Assembly (NCBI GenBank): GCA_018417955.1
Contig: JACTVC010000025.1
Location: 124,001 to 188,000 of the forward strand
Direction: 5' to 3'
DNA length: 64,000 nt
DNA from: Laccaria trichodermophora
Lineage: Eukaryota; Basidiomycota; Agaricomycetes; Agaricales; Hydnangiaceae
Within the stretch, counting starts at the first letter, position 1. Each line of letters opens with the position of its first letter. Shown piece after piece: positions 32,790 through 43,287 of the stretch. The translations under genes were made by a program, and so were the position numbers. The notes below the pieces were generated by a model. That model was not told where the DNA came from. It searched no databases and worked only from the letters and a program-made list of their open reading frames with translations.

Positions 32790-33055
32790 GACCCGTCTTG
32801 AAAATACAACACTTTTGTTTGGTTATAGAGCACGTACAAACAAAACTGACCAAATTTGGTTAGACCCTGACGGTGAACTACCGTCATGCTGTAAATCATT
32901 CCTTCACCCAACCCTCACTTACCCACCTTGTAAATTTGACAAGGAATGGCCTCTTTGTATCTTGGTGAGGCCCGTCCTGCTCTTGTTTCTCGGCTGCCGA
33001 GTTTTGTTTGTAGGTGCTCCAAAAGCGCTTGAGTGTTGTATTTTCAAAACGGGTT
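32790..33055. mobile_element. MITE with long TIRs and TA target duplication
   Basis: The left arm (CCCGTCTTGAAAATACAACA at 32792) and right arm (TGTTGTATTTTCAAAACGGG ending 33053) are near-perfect inverted repeats. They extend imperfectly inward to AGCACGTACAAACAAAACT / AGTTTTGTTTGTAGGTGCT, about 55 bp in all. TA lies on both sides (32788-32789 and 33056-33057), which suggests a Tc1/mariner-type MITE. It sits upstream of the intact vWA gene and is absent from the corresponding place in copy 1. Confidence 0.8.
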
Positions 33056-33103
33056 TAATGATATGAAGATAGCTGTAGCAGCCACAGTCTCAATCCCTCG
33101 GCT

Positions 33104-33110
33104 TAAATAG
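33104..33110 (+). promoter_or_regulatory. TATA-like element of vWA copy 2
   Basis: TAAATAG in CTTAAATAGCACCGCTACAC, 133 bases before the start codon and conserved in copy 1. The MITE at 32790-33055 ends about 50 bases upstream of it, so it may alter upstream control. Confidence 0.5.
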
Positions 33111-33242
33111 CACCGCTACACACAAGAAAGGAGCCAAGCGCTTCCTCTTATTTCCCCAAAGCTCTAAATCAGATTTACTTATCATCTCTCGAAAAGTCCA
33201 CACCGACTTCCCTCACCAACTTCCTCAAAGAACCAATTTAAG

Positions 33243-35690
33243 ATGTCAACCACTCAAAATGGCAAAAGCACCGCGGCCAAGTCAATGTGCGTTTTCACAT
33301 ATAGCTCATTATTGCCATACCTGACGTCTTTCTACTCCAGCGATATCGCCTTTCTACAAGATGCGACGGGAAGCCAGGGACCTTACATCCAAGCTGCCAG
33401 ACAAGCCATCCAACAGATCTGCTCGAAAGTGTCTGCCTCCGCTAAACTCTCAAAAGGAGCCATCCGGTTTGGGCTCATCGCCTTTCGTGATCACCCTCCT
33501 CAAGACATGAGTTTTGTCACGAAGAATTTTGGGTTCACAGCCGAACAGTCTGTTATGAAGAAGAATTTGGATGGGCTCATTGCGTCTGGTGGAGGTGACG
33601 GGCCAGAAGCGCAAACTGCTGCCCTTGCCGATGCGCTGAACTTGGAATGGGCTGAGGGTGCTGCGAAGATGGTGGTTCTGATTACTGATGCACCTCCACA
33701 TGGAATTGGAGAAGATGATGACGGCTTTGCGAAATCTCCTGATCGTAAGTCACTGTTCTGTGATAACGGCATTGATGTTCAGCTGCTTACATGATTTCCA
33801 GAAAACGATCCTCTGCAGCTCGCGCGACAGATGGCAGAGCGTGGAATTACCCTCGTATGTTCTTCTGCTTCAATGTAGTGACGTGAGCTGAAATCAGGAT
33901 GACTGTTTAGTTTGTGATCGCATGCGAGCCAACTCTGAGCACCTACAGGGTATTTTGAACGTATTTCCGCTGTCGTTGTATCGTTGCTCACAATAGCATG
34001 ACAGAACGCGGTCGATTTCTACAAAGCCTTGGTAGACATTACCAGGTGAGTCGTGAAGGATACGTTCCGCCAACCACAATCTGAGGCCTTCCCAGCGGAA
34101 AAGTTTTCCCCCTTACATTGGCAGAAAAACTTGGCGACTATATTGTTGGAACGACCATTGAGACGATCGAGACTGAAAGGCTGATCGCCGAATTCGAAGA
34201 GGTTATCGTGGACGACATTTACGGCAGCGAGACTCCAATGGATCAAGTGACGGATAAGCTTCACAGAAAGTTGGTGGATGCTGGCGTTCAAATCAGCACA
34301 TTGAACGTAGAGAACATTTATAACGAGTCGCTCCAATCGACTTGGAATACCGCCGTTTGGGTGAATGCCCCAACGGTCCCTGCTGCCCGACCAAAGCTCG
34401 TGCGGGTGAGTAGTCTGTGCCCCAATCAACACAGATAACTATCGGCTGATGCAACTGACAAGTTTGAGGGCCCTCGCGTGAAGAGCGAATTTGTTGGGAG
34501 GGGAGCAAGGGCGCCACAGGTAACATTTATACTGCAAGCAATCAACATGTCACAGGTGTGTTGAGCACCTTTAGAGGTTGGGACATCGTTCCTCAATTGT
34601 ACTTGATTTCTAGACAAACCGTGTTGTGATGCAGAGTGCTATGAGGCAGTCTGATGTTGCTCCTGGTGGTGCTATGAAGCCATCCGCCTCCTCAAAATAT
34701 TACAGGGGGATGAACAGGGTCAAGATTGAGTTGGTTGATGAAGCTCATAAGGTTGAGAAGTTTGAGTTTGCTGGTGCTGAAGAACTTTATGAGGAACTAG
34801 TGGTTGAAGAGAGCCTACAGGAGCCATTGACCAAGGAGAGCCCGCAGGAGCTAGTGATCGAAGAGAGCCTGCAGGAGGTGGTTGAAGAGAACCCGCAGGA
34901 GCTGGTGATCGAAGAGAGCCTGGAGGAGCTGGCGGTCGAAGAGAGCCTGGAGGAGCTGGTGGTTGAAGAGAGCCTGGAGGAGCTGGTGATCGAGGAGAGC
35001 CCACTGGAACTGTTGGTCGAGGAGAGCCCACTGGAACTAGTAGTTGAGGAGAGCCCATTGGAACTGGTGGTCGAAGAGAGCCCACTGGAACTGGTGGTCG
35101 AAGAGAGCCCACTGGAACTGGTGGTCGAAGAGAGCCTGCAGGAGCTGGCGGTCGAAGAGAGCCCGCAGGAGCTGGCGGTCGAAGAGAGCCCGCAGGAGCT
35201 GATGGTCGAAGAGAGCCCACTGGAACTGGTGGTCGAGGAGAGCCCACTGGAACTGGTGGTCGAAGAGAGCCTGCAGGAGCTGGCGGTCGAAGAGAGCCCG
35301 CAGGAGCTGGCGGTCGAAGAGAGCCCGCAGGAGCTGGTGGTCGAAGAGAGCCCACTGGAACTGGTGGTCGAGGAGAGCCCACTGGAATCAGTGGTCGAGG
35401 AGAGCCTGCAGGAACTGGTGGTCGAAGAGAGCCCGCAGGAGCTGGCGGTCGAAGAGAGCCCGCAGGAGCTGGTGGTCGAAGAGAGCCCACTGGAACTGGT
35501 GGTCGAGGAGAGCCCACTGGAATCAGTGGTCGAGGAGAGCCTGCAGGAACTGGTGGTCGAAGAGAGCCCGCAGGAATTGGTGATCGAAGAGAGTCCACTG
35601 GAACTGGTGGTTGAAGAGAGCCCGCAGGAGCTGGCGGTCGAAGAGAGCCTGGAGGAGCTGGTGGTCGAAGAGAGCCTGGAGGAGTTTTAG
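33243..35690 (+). CDS. vWA-domain protein with long acidic decapeptide repeat tail
   Basis: Eight exons (33243-33286, 33341-33744, 33802-33854, 33911-33949, 34005-34045, 34096-34405, 34463-34555, 34614-35690) sum to 686 aa. Residues about 15-190 form a von Willebrand A domain: [17 protein letters not shown] carries a MIDAS-like D-x-T-x-S, then [43 protein letters not shown] and LFVIACEPTLS. It resembles the vWA of fungal and amoeban alpha-kinase-associated proteins (VwkA type), but no kinase domain follows. Residues about 190-330 are a conserved alpha-helical extension (LAEKLGDYIVGTTIETIE...). From residue about 385 the protein is a repeat of V-E-E-S-(P/L)-(L/Q)-E-L-V, roughly 27-30 copies, very acidic, encoded by a 30-bp minisatellite. 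vWA domains bind protein ligands through a metal; the ligand is unknown. No signal peptide. Confidence 0.85.
34800..35687 (+). repeat. 30-bp minisatellite encoding (VEESPLELV)-type decapeptides
   Basis: Tandem GTCGAAGAGAGCCCACTGGA-type units of 30 bp, in frame throughout, alternating P-L-E-L-V and P-Q-E-L-A versions in higher-order blocks (for example a five-unit block near 35100 recurs near 35280 and 35430). The frame is kept in every unit, which argues for coding use and for unequal exchange as the growth mode. The opposite strand is also open but is a by-product. Confidence 0.92.
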
Positions 35691-36172
35691 ACTGCAAGTG
35701 AAGGGGAACTTGAGCTTTCACTTGTATGAATTTTTAACGTTGACGAGATTTCCTGAGATTTCCCAAGGTAGCGGTGCTGTTGTTTCTGTATATATCAGTT
35801 ATAGAGTTATCTTGTGTACCTTGTACTGCACTCAATGATGTAATGTGTAGCGAAGAATATCTAGAAAAATCGTTGCATCTTCCTTGAAGCCCTTCGGGAG
35901 CATCAAAGATTCAAAGATGACCAGCGGGTTCCGTAACCAATCGAGACGCAACTTATCATTGAAGTAAACAATATAACGGTATCTGAGATATGATGTGTAC
36001 AACGTGTGAGCCCTGCTAAGTAGATTAGCAGAATCGAAAGCATGGATTAAAGGATGGTGATAAGTAGTGGCTAAGGCCCGTGAAGGATTGCGCATACTGA
36101 TGGTCGTGAAGGGGAGCCTTACCGGTGCCCAAGCGAAATTGCCTAAAATCTAGAGAGGAGCCCACCTCCATC
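35691..36172. other. Intergenic, duplicated RING 3' flank
   Basis: Holds the 3' end region of the vWA gene and, at 35956-36020, the duplicated CATTGAAGTAAACAATATAA segment also seen next to RING copies 1 and 2. No gene recognised. Confidence 0.5.
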
Positions 36173-37013
36173 TCAGGGAGACCCGTCTCCGTCTTCAGAA
36201 TCGCTCACAAAAGTAAAAGGCGTATTGACATGCAGAGGCGCATAGGTCGAGCTCGCGAGTGGTCTTGTGTAACCAGTATCTGTGTTCCGCCTTGCGGGCC
36301 TTGCCATCCAACCTCCTTCTCCCCATCGGATTGACGGTGGCGCAGCAGAGCTCTCGGGTGAATTTGTGCCAGCGTCCCGCCTTCTCCAACTTCCTCCTTC
36401 CCCTCGCCGCCAGCGGGTTAACGGTGGCGCCGCAGCCTCGACGGTGCGAGTGACGGTAAGTTCACTGAAAAGGCCAAACACCTCATCGATCCGAATCTCC
36501 GTTAGACTTGGCACAGCACCAGAAGCACTTTTCCCTGCCACAGTAGGGGGTTGTCGTTTACGAGCTTCAGCCTCCTCCTCGCGCCGTTCTTGCAGCCGAT
36601 GTGCCCTGTTCAAGGATTCTCGTAGTGCCCGCTTGCGCTGCTTGCTCTGTTCCACAGCCGCTTCAAGCTCGGCCTGACGTTTCTCTTCCTCTGCATCGAG
36701 CCTTCGCAGCAGCTCAATATCCTCCACACCCTGCTCCGACGTTGCTGGAGGATCGACGTGCAGCTTTACTATGCGACTTCCGACATATGGCTTGCGGCAT
36801 AAGGGGCAACTTGGCGATGTCATCGACATAAGACAACTGTTATTGCATTAGAATGCACGAAAACCACGGATTGTAGCGCTTGGATCGGAGTAGGACCAAC
36901 GTTTTACAGAAGATATGGCCGCAGGGTATAGCGTGAGGCATCTGTGTCGGGATGTCCCAATCATAGGCATCCAGACAAATATCGCAAGAGCTTGAAGGGT
37001 GGACAATGAGCAT
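36173..37013 (-). CDS. RING-finger coiled-coil protein, copy 3
   Basis: Exons 36901-37013 and 36173-36836 give 258 aa. RING: SCDIC, PCGHIFCKTC, CPLC, with the family's phase-2 intron inside the domain. IVKLHVDPP and a coiled coil (LLRRLDAEEEKRQAELEAAVEQSKQRK) follow, then an Arg/Pro/Ser-rich tail ending in FVSDSEDGDGSP. The acidic end resembles copy 2, supporting copy 1 as the one with the altered tail. The 5' flank (37014-37190) is similar to that of the other RING genes. Head-to-tail with the acyltransferase gene (both minus strand), the arrangement that copy 2 retains with the acyltransferase fragment. Confidence 0.85.
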
Positions 37014-37189
37014 CGAAGTCAGTAGGATTTGGATAGGAGGTCGTTGTTGTCGTGCTTGACGACGCGGGGTTTGGAAGTGGGTATATGTTGTGCTCGCCCA
37101 TGCGCAAAACGCCAGGCCAGGGCACGAGGCACGAGATCTGGTTTGTCGCCCTTTGAAGCGCTGAGGGATCTCCGAATATTATCCTCCTA

Positions 37190-38460
37190 GTGACAAGAGC
37201 CCTTCCAACACCTGGCTTTCTTGCAACATCATACAAAGCAAGGGCGTTGGATGTGGTGCGGAGCCACACTATTTTGGCAACATGTCTGAAACTCCAACGT
37301 AACGCTGGTGTGGTTGATCATGTTCTCGCTCGACCAGACAACGTGGTCCTGGATGAAGCAGGGAAGAGTGACTCCGGAATGTTGGAGTCATGGGGGTGCA
37401 ACCAGGGGCAAGGGTTTAGAAGGTTGGTTGTGGATGAGAAGGGTTCGTTGGGCAAATATGTCGTTAAGGCTTGCCGAATCTTTCCTTTCTGATGGCGCGA
37501 AGTGGTCAATGCTTCGTCCCTTGAGTATCTGGAGTTGGGAGGCGGCTTCGTTGAATCCCGTCTAGATGGCAAGAAAATCCATTTCTTCTACAGTTTAGAA
37601 GAAAAACATGCGATCGGAATGGCAAGTAGTAGTCCTGACATTACGCAGGACGACTTGAGAGGCGGACGAATGCGAAGACATTTTTGACAACACGTCTGAA
37701 ACTCCAACGTCGTACTGATATGACTGATCATGTTCTCGCTCGACCAGACAACGTGGTCCTAACTGAGCCAGGGAAGAGAGACTCCGAAAGCCATGAAAAA
37801 GTTGTGCGTTATGTGTTGTTGGCCAACAGGTTGTGATGGGGGGTGTGGCCGGAGGCAGAGGTTTAGAAGGTTTGTGGATGGGAAGCATTCATTGGACAAA
37901 TACCCTATTTTTTGTAATCGCAAGAATGCCAACAGGTTGTGATGGGGGTGCGGCCAGAGGCAAGGGTTGAGAAGGTTTACGGATGGCATCATGGAAGCTG
38001 TAAGCGCAAAAATGCCAACAGGTTGCGGCCGAAGGCAAGGGTTTAGAAGGTTTGGGGATGGGAAGGGTTCGTCAAGACTCTGCTGGCGCGAGGTGGTCAA
38101 TGCTTCGTTCCTTGAGCGTCTGGGGTCGAGCGGTGGCTATGTTGAGCTTGCCATCTGAATGTCAAGAAAGTCCATTTCTTTTGGCGGACATGTTTTTCGG
38201 CGACTGAAGCCAGATTCAAGTTGAGCAAAACCAGGTTACAAGGAAAAGAAGCATTCTATGGATGTACATGTGGCTGAATACGCCATGAAATTGCAATTCG
38301 GGAGAAAACATGCGATCGGAATGGCAGGCGATAAACAATCGGGCGACTTGGGAGACTGACGAGTGCAAAGACGTTGATTCCAAGATCCCCTTCAAAAACA
38401 TCCAATTCTTAAACCGTCAAACTTTCAATTCTTAGACCGTCAAACTTTCAATTACAAAGT
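37190..38460. repeat. Decayed tandem block (several partial copies), no gene
   Basis: CTGAAACTCCAACGT followed by GATCATGTTCTCGCTCGACC occurs at about 37287 and 37697. GTTTAGAAGGTT followed by GTGGATG-type strings occur near 37427, 37860, 37975 and 38040. GAAAATCCATTTCTT-type strings occur at 37572 and 38165. AACATGCGATCGGAATGGCA occurs at 37606 and 38307. These overlapping partial duplicates of a 400-600 bp unit fill the gap between RING copy 3 and the acyltransferase. Open frames here repeat the peptide NLLNPCLRPHP and are not considered genes. Confidence 0.75.
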
Positions 38461-38525
38461 GGCACTAACCGTACATACATACCAAGTTCCAACCGCCCTC
38501 TCTCTCATCATTCCCTCCTCTCGTC

Positions 38526-40545
38526 CTACAACATCACAGCCCCTTTACCCACCAACACATCCACCAACGCCCCACTCCCCCCAATCCCCAAATCCAAATA
38601 CGCCGAAAGCGCTTCACGCGCCTCATCTCGAGCGTCCAAAAGCCTCCGTACCAATTCCCTCGACGTTCCTGGAGCTCTTATCGGTGCCAAAGCAACAGCG
38701 TCACCTTGATCCCCTTCCTGACGCTTGACAAAAGCATTAGCAGGCGGTCGTGGAGGCTTCATGTACACCTCCATCTGCCCCGGATCAACCTTTACTCGTG
38801 GAAGCGTAAACGCCATGAGGAGTTTATGATACGTCAATATCCGTTGAAGCCTTCACACAAACCCCATCAGTTTCAGATTCAAAACACCCAAGTGGGGAAG
38901 AAAGGACCCACTGTCGATAATTACAATCCACCAAAACATTATGCCACTTCACCACTCCCACCGTAACAACCCCCAACAAAACCTTCACCCAACCACTACT
39001 CCAAATCGACGTGTCCCACCCCCACCCCCACCTATTCACGAACCCCAAAACAAGCGCAAAAGTCGTCATTACACCCAACCCCCCACCAACAGCTTTGAAC
39101 TGCGCCTGCGTCTCTTCTTCTTCGGTTGATGCTAGCCAACGTGCTGAGAGTCTGCCGAGGATGTATCCGGGTGTGAAGAGGAGGAGGGGCGGGAGGAAGA
39201 GGGCTAGGCGGATGAGGGCGATGGGTAGGGAGGTTAGTAGGGAGATGGTTGGTTGGGTTAGGGGAGAAGCAGACGAGGATGAGGAAGGGGATAAGGGGGA
39301 GAGGGAGGCGAGGATGGAGTGTTTGATCCCTGTGAAATGGAGGAGGGCAAAGTATTTTGTTAGTGCTGATTTTAGGTGGGTGGTTGGTGATAAGGTGTTG
39401 TCGAATATGGTTATTAGGCTTTCGAGAAAGTGAGTGTGGTTTTGGAGGATGAAGTGATGTAGGTACCTTTGGGAGACTCCGACCCAGTCTGCGAGCTTTA
39501 TGTTGCGCTCGTCGGTCCAGAGTAAGTGTCTTGCTGAGCGGACGGCGCACAAGGTGTCCCTAACATTGACAACTTGAGCTGAGAGGATGCTATGATATGG
39601 GAAGGTCGTACCAGTCCGGCGCGTTAATCGTGTTCTCCATCATCTGCTTCTCCACCTGAACCATGATCTTCTTCACGACGCTGCGCGAAGCAGCATCAGG
39701 ATCAACCGTCTCCTCAAACAACTCTTCCGCATAATCATCAACATGAATAGGCGAGCAATACCTATGTACTCCAAATGTCAGCATACATCCTACCCATTCA
39801 CCAAAACCCAAACGTACTTGACCAATATCTAAAGGACCGATAAGCAACCACAAAGAAGAAAAAAAAAGAAAGGAAAAAACGTACCCTACTCCTATACCTC
39901 GCCTTATCGGTATAAACAACCACCACCGGAACGATCTTCAACCCCGTCTTCACCCCCCTCTGCTGGGACCTAAGAAACTCAACAGCAGCCCACGCAGCGC
40001 CAGGCAACACCTGCAATATCCGATACGACGTATAACTCGTGCCTTCCGGGAACACACCGATCACTTGACCCGCAGCCAGTGCAGCTGATGATTCTTGGAA
40101 TAGAGTCGACCGGTCGTTGTTGTTCGTCTTTGAGGAGGAGCCAGACCCGTTGTTGGGGTTGCGCCGTACGGGAATGGCGCCTGACGATTCGAGGATGGCG
40201 CGTGTGATTGGATGGGCGAACATGGTTGATTTGGCCCAGAAGGAGACATGGCGGCGGAAGGGGATTGTTGCAGCTACAGGTTGAGGTGAATGAGTACTTG
40301 GAAGTGGGTAGGATGAAGATATATACTGAGCGCAGCGATATCGATGAGCTCGTTATGGTGAGTTGAAGCTCTAGTATATGGTTAGTCAAGTAGTCAGTAG
40401 TATGAAAAGGGGCGACGACGTACATGATAAGAGGACCTGTTTCAGGCACGTTCTCGCCACCTTCGACGACGCAATCCGAGTAATAGCCGGTGACTGTCCA
40501 ATCTGATACTTTTCTTAGGGCGCGGTAGACTAGTTTGAGCTCCAT
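38526..40545 (-). CDS. Glycerol-3-phosphate / dihydroxyacetone-phosphate acyltransferase (SCT1/GPT2-like)
   Basis: Six exons (40424-40545, 40327-40370, 39898-40273, 39612-39761, 38912-39559, 38526-38850) give 554 aa from MELKLVYRALRKVSDW. Motif I of the PlsC acyltransferases is THHNELID (H-x4-D), split from the next exon by a short intron. The glycerolipid-binding motif is FPEGTSYTSYRILQVLPGAA, and IVPVVVVYTDK follows. The C-terminal half has hydrophobic segments (LIRLALFLPPLLLFTPGYIL, LGVMTTFALVLGFV, VLLGVVTVGVV), typical of an ER membrane enzyme. It would transfer a fatty acyl group from acyl-CoA to the sn-1 position of glycerol-3-phosphate or DHAP, the first step of phospholipid and triacylglycerol synthesis. 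Shorter than yeast Sct1/Gpt2, which have long tails. Its last exons were duplicated to 32040-32480. Confidence 0.85.
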
Positions 40546-40858
40546 GGTCTAAGTGTAAGCTTTGTGGGCGGGTATTCAATGAGGAGCGACATGGTCGTCC
40601 GATCGGAACCTTTTATGGTCATCTCGGAGGGGTCTCATCGCCTGGGTGACGTTATAGTGACGAATCCAAAGGTCTCAAAAATCAGATGTATCTCAAGAAA
40701 TCAGGAAACGCCAACACAATTTGGAGTGGACGACCACGGGTCAGGTTCACGTTAATGAGCCCTGATGCGCGTCGAGCGGCGACATTTAGCATTGAGCAGC
40801 GACAATGTAATACATGCAAATTCTTTTACACCACCCATGCCCAACACAAGAAATCCGA
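40546..40858. other. Intergenic between acyltransferase and uS11
   Basis: About 310 bases separating the acyltransferase 5' end from the uS11 stop. No gene or clear terminator motif recognised. Confidence 0.5.
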
Positions 40859-41530
40859 TCAGAGACGACGACCACGACGACCACCCTAGCAAAGCAATCA
40901 GCATCAACCCACACCAAACCACAAAAGTCAAAACGCACCTTACGCCTCGTAGAATCAGTAGGCACAGGCGTCACATCCTCGATCCTCCCAATCCTCATCC
41001 CAGCACGCGCAAGTGCCCTAAGAGCGCTCTGTGCACCCGGACCAGGGGTTTTAGTCCCAGTGCCTCCAGTAGCGCGGAGCTTGATGTGGAGGGCCGTCAC
41101 GCCGACTTCACGGCATCGGGTAGCGACGTCCTGCGCGGCAAGCATAGCTGCGTATGGGGACGACTCGTCTCTGTCTGCTTTGACTTTCATTCCGCCTTCC
41201 TCTTCATTAGCACGGTATGTAAGAAGGAAGAAGGGATGGATGGCGCACCAGTGACGCGAGAGATAGTTTCCTTGCCTGAGAGATCGGTAACATGGACAAA
41301 GGTATCATTGAACGAAGCGTAGATGTGTGCAACGCCAAAGACAAGCTCGCCATCTGCGACTTGTGGGCCGAGCGAAACGGTATTTTCTTCCTTGGGTGCC
41401 TTGATTTTTTTGGGGGCCTAACATCATCCAAAAGTCAGCTCTGCGATCCATCGTTTCTCCACCAATCCAGTCCGATAAAAGCGTTTGGGACGGGGGTGGG
41501 GATGTTTGGGAGGTGAATCAGACGTACCAT
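40859..41530 (-). CDS. RPS14: 40S ribosomal protein uS11 (S14)
   Basis: Four exons (41528-41530, 41249-41417, 40939-41195, 40859-40885) give exactly 151 aa, the usual eukaryotic length. The first exon is only the ATG. Diagnostic segments are [54 protein letters not shown] and [20 protein letters not shown], with the C-terminus [16 protein letters not shown] joined by the last intron to GGRRGRRL. uS11 sits on the platform of the small subunit and helps form the mRNA exit region. The introns after the ATG and before the basic C-terminus fit the intron-rich ribosomal genes of basidiomycetes. It is the best housekeeping anchor in the window. Confidence 0.97.
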
Positions 41531-42157
41531 GATGACGGTCTTGTAGTGAAAAGCTTGAGGACGACTTGATGACTGGTGAGCTCAGGACAAAACTTGCGTT
41601 GGTTGCAAAGCCAACGGAATGAAACAAGTGCAAACACAAGACAAATCCCTTTCTTTTCGGCCCCCTATCCTTGAAGCTTGACTGCGCCTTTGCCCGGACG
41701 CGGAAGAAGAACCTGCAGGGAAAACATGGCCGAAATGTGTATGTCTAACGACAAGCCCACCCGCTACACATCCGGCCAAGCGAAACACCAGCATCATAAA
41801 TGTACGATGAATGAACTCCAGCATTCATCTCACATTCAAAAAATTCCTCAACACAACCCACCCCTCGGGCCTCGGCGCGTTATGAACACAGAAGCATGCA
41901 TCCCGTTATCTTAAGCCTTCTCTTAAAGACATCGGACAATTGGTTGCTACCCTTATCGCTGCGGAGCGCTCCCATCCCCATCATCGCAACAGTTATTCTA
42001 ATACCCACAATACAAGACAGGCGTTATAGTCTCACTCAGTTTCTGCTTCCGATCGCGCGCGTAGTTCCCTTTCGCTCGTCTTCTTCCTCCTCCTAACACC
42101 CACGACTCAATTCCACGTCCCCTATCCTCCTCCCCCGCGCGACCAAGGCTACTGAGG
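41531..42157. other. Upstream region of uS11, no other gene seen
   Basis: Probably holds the uS11 promoter and the promoter of the small plus-strand ORF at 42158. Open frames in this stretch overlap and lack motifs. Confidence 0.4.
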
Positions 42158-42298
42158 ATGGACATGCAACTATTCGTCGGGAGTGGTGTATTCGTCTTTG
42201 GTATCTGGGCACTCAAGACGATCATCAGTATCCGAGACGTTCCTGAGGACCATTCGGAGGGATGTGATTTGGAGTTCTGCGAGGATGTGGTGAGATAG
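42158..42298 (+). CDS. Small membrane protein candidate (46 aa) or first exon
   Basis: ATG 42158 opens MDMQLFVGSGVFVFGIWALK, a convincing N-terminal membrane helix, followed by TIISIRDVPEDHSEGCDLEF and a TAG at 42296. A donor-like GTGAGATAGG overlaps the stop and an AG acceptor follows at 42352, after which LLFGIGMLWTLNGAYDVYL is open in one frame. The obvious splice gives a stop, so either the protein is very short or an alternative donor (GTATCC near 42227) is used. Not recognised as a known family. Confidence 0.4.
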   Translation: MDMQLFVGSGVFVFGIWALKTIISIRDVPEDHSEGCDLEFCEDVVR

Positions 42299-43287
42299 GG
42301 TTTTACGCGTGTTCCTTGGTGTACTAACTAACTAACTTTCTCGGGTCTGCAGTGACTTTTGTTCGGGATAGGAATGTTATGGACCTTGAACGGCGCGTAC
42401 GACGTTTATTTGGCGAAGAGGAAGAGGGTCTGCCGAGGAACATGGGTCGCGTGGTCCCGAAAATGCGAGAAAAACAAGATATCGAAGCCTCCGTCGACGA
42501 GCGGCGTTGCACTGCGTCTGGGTTGGGGCACAAACCTGATTTTTCGTTTGTCGAGATCCGCGTGGCTTTGTTCGATATGGACAATTTCGAGTTTCAAGCA
42601 TTTTCGAGACTTGGAGAGGCGCGTGAAGATATTTGAAAAATAACCCGTGAGCCGAGTGACGGGAGAGGTTCACTTTCGGTTGGGTTGACCAGTGACATTT
42701 TTAACGGCCGCACTTTTAACAAGGTATGTTCTCCGTTACGCTCCTTTGAAACAGGGTTAGAGTTACGCAATAACTTTCTGGCTCAGACATGTCTTGCGGA
42801 GATGGCGTTCAGGATATCCGGTAGAAGAGAAAGGTATGTAAACGTCGTTTTGAAAGTCTTCCGTATCTAAGAATCAGGTTTTTTCATCAGTTCACAACCT
42901 CCATTTATAAATATGCGAATCTTACTTGGTTGCATGCCTTTTGGTGGTTGTTATATACAGGCTACGCCTCCGAGTCCGTTCTTAACATAAGAATTGTTTC
43001 ACGAAATATTGTTCCCAGAATGATACATAGGGGCCACCGTCAAAACGCTCACCGCTCATGAAAGCGTTGGCTTCATAAATGCTACCCTATTTTTCCGCAA
43101 AACCTTAGCGCGTAGCGCCGCGGGCGTCTATCAGGTTCTCAAAAGGCACACCCTATAGTGAAGAAGCGCCCACAGGTGGGAATCAACCGCGTGGTAAAAA
43201 TCGCCTTGCGTTAGCCTCCATCGACCGTCGCCAATCACCACATCCTCAGGCCTCAACATCCATCTGGAACGAATTCAAGTTGCGCAA
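42299..43287. other. Possible downstream exon (42352-42640), otherwise no gene seen
   Basis: Two plus-strand frames overlap at 42352-42643 (MTFVRDRNVMDLERRVRRLF and the alternative with MLWTLNGAYDVYLAKRKRV). Each could be an exon of the small gene at 42158. The rest of the interval is non-coding as far as I can see. Confidence 0.35.

Noticed and set aside
34720..35721. 333-codon minus-strand open frame rich in PAGSLRPP repeats
   Set aside because: It is the antisense of the 30-bp minisatellite in the vWA gene, whose plus-strand frame joins to conserved exons upstream. The open antisense frame follows from the repeat composition.
37759..38100. Minus-strand ORF repeating NLLNPCLRPHP
   Set aside because: Arises from decayed duplicated DNA with no consistent frame between copies.
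40765..41322. Plus-strand 185-codon frame over uS11
   Set aside because: Antisense to the highly conserved ribosomal protein exons, crossing all its introns.
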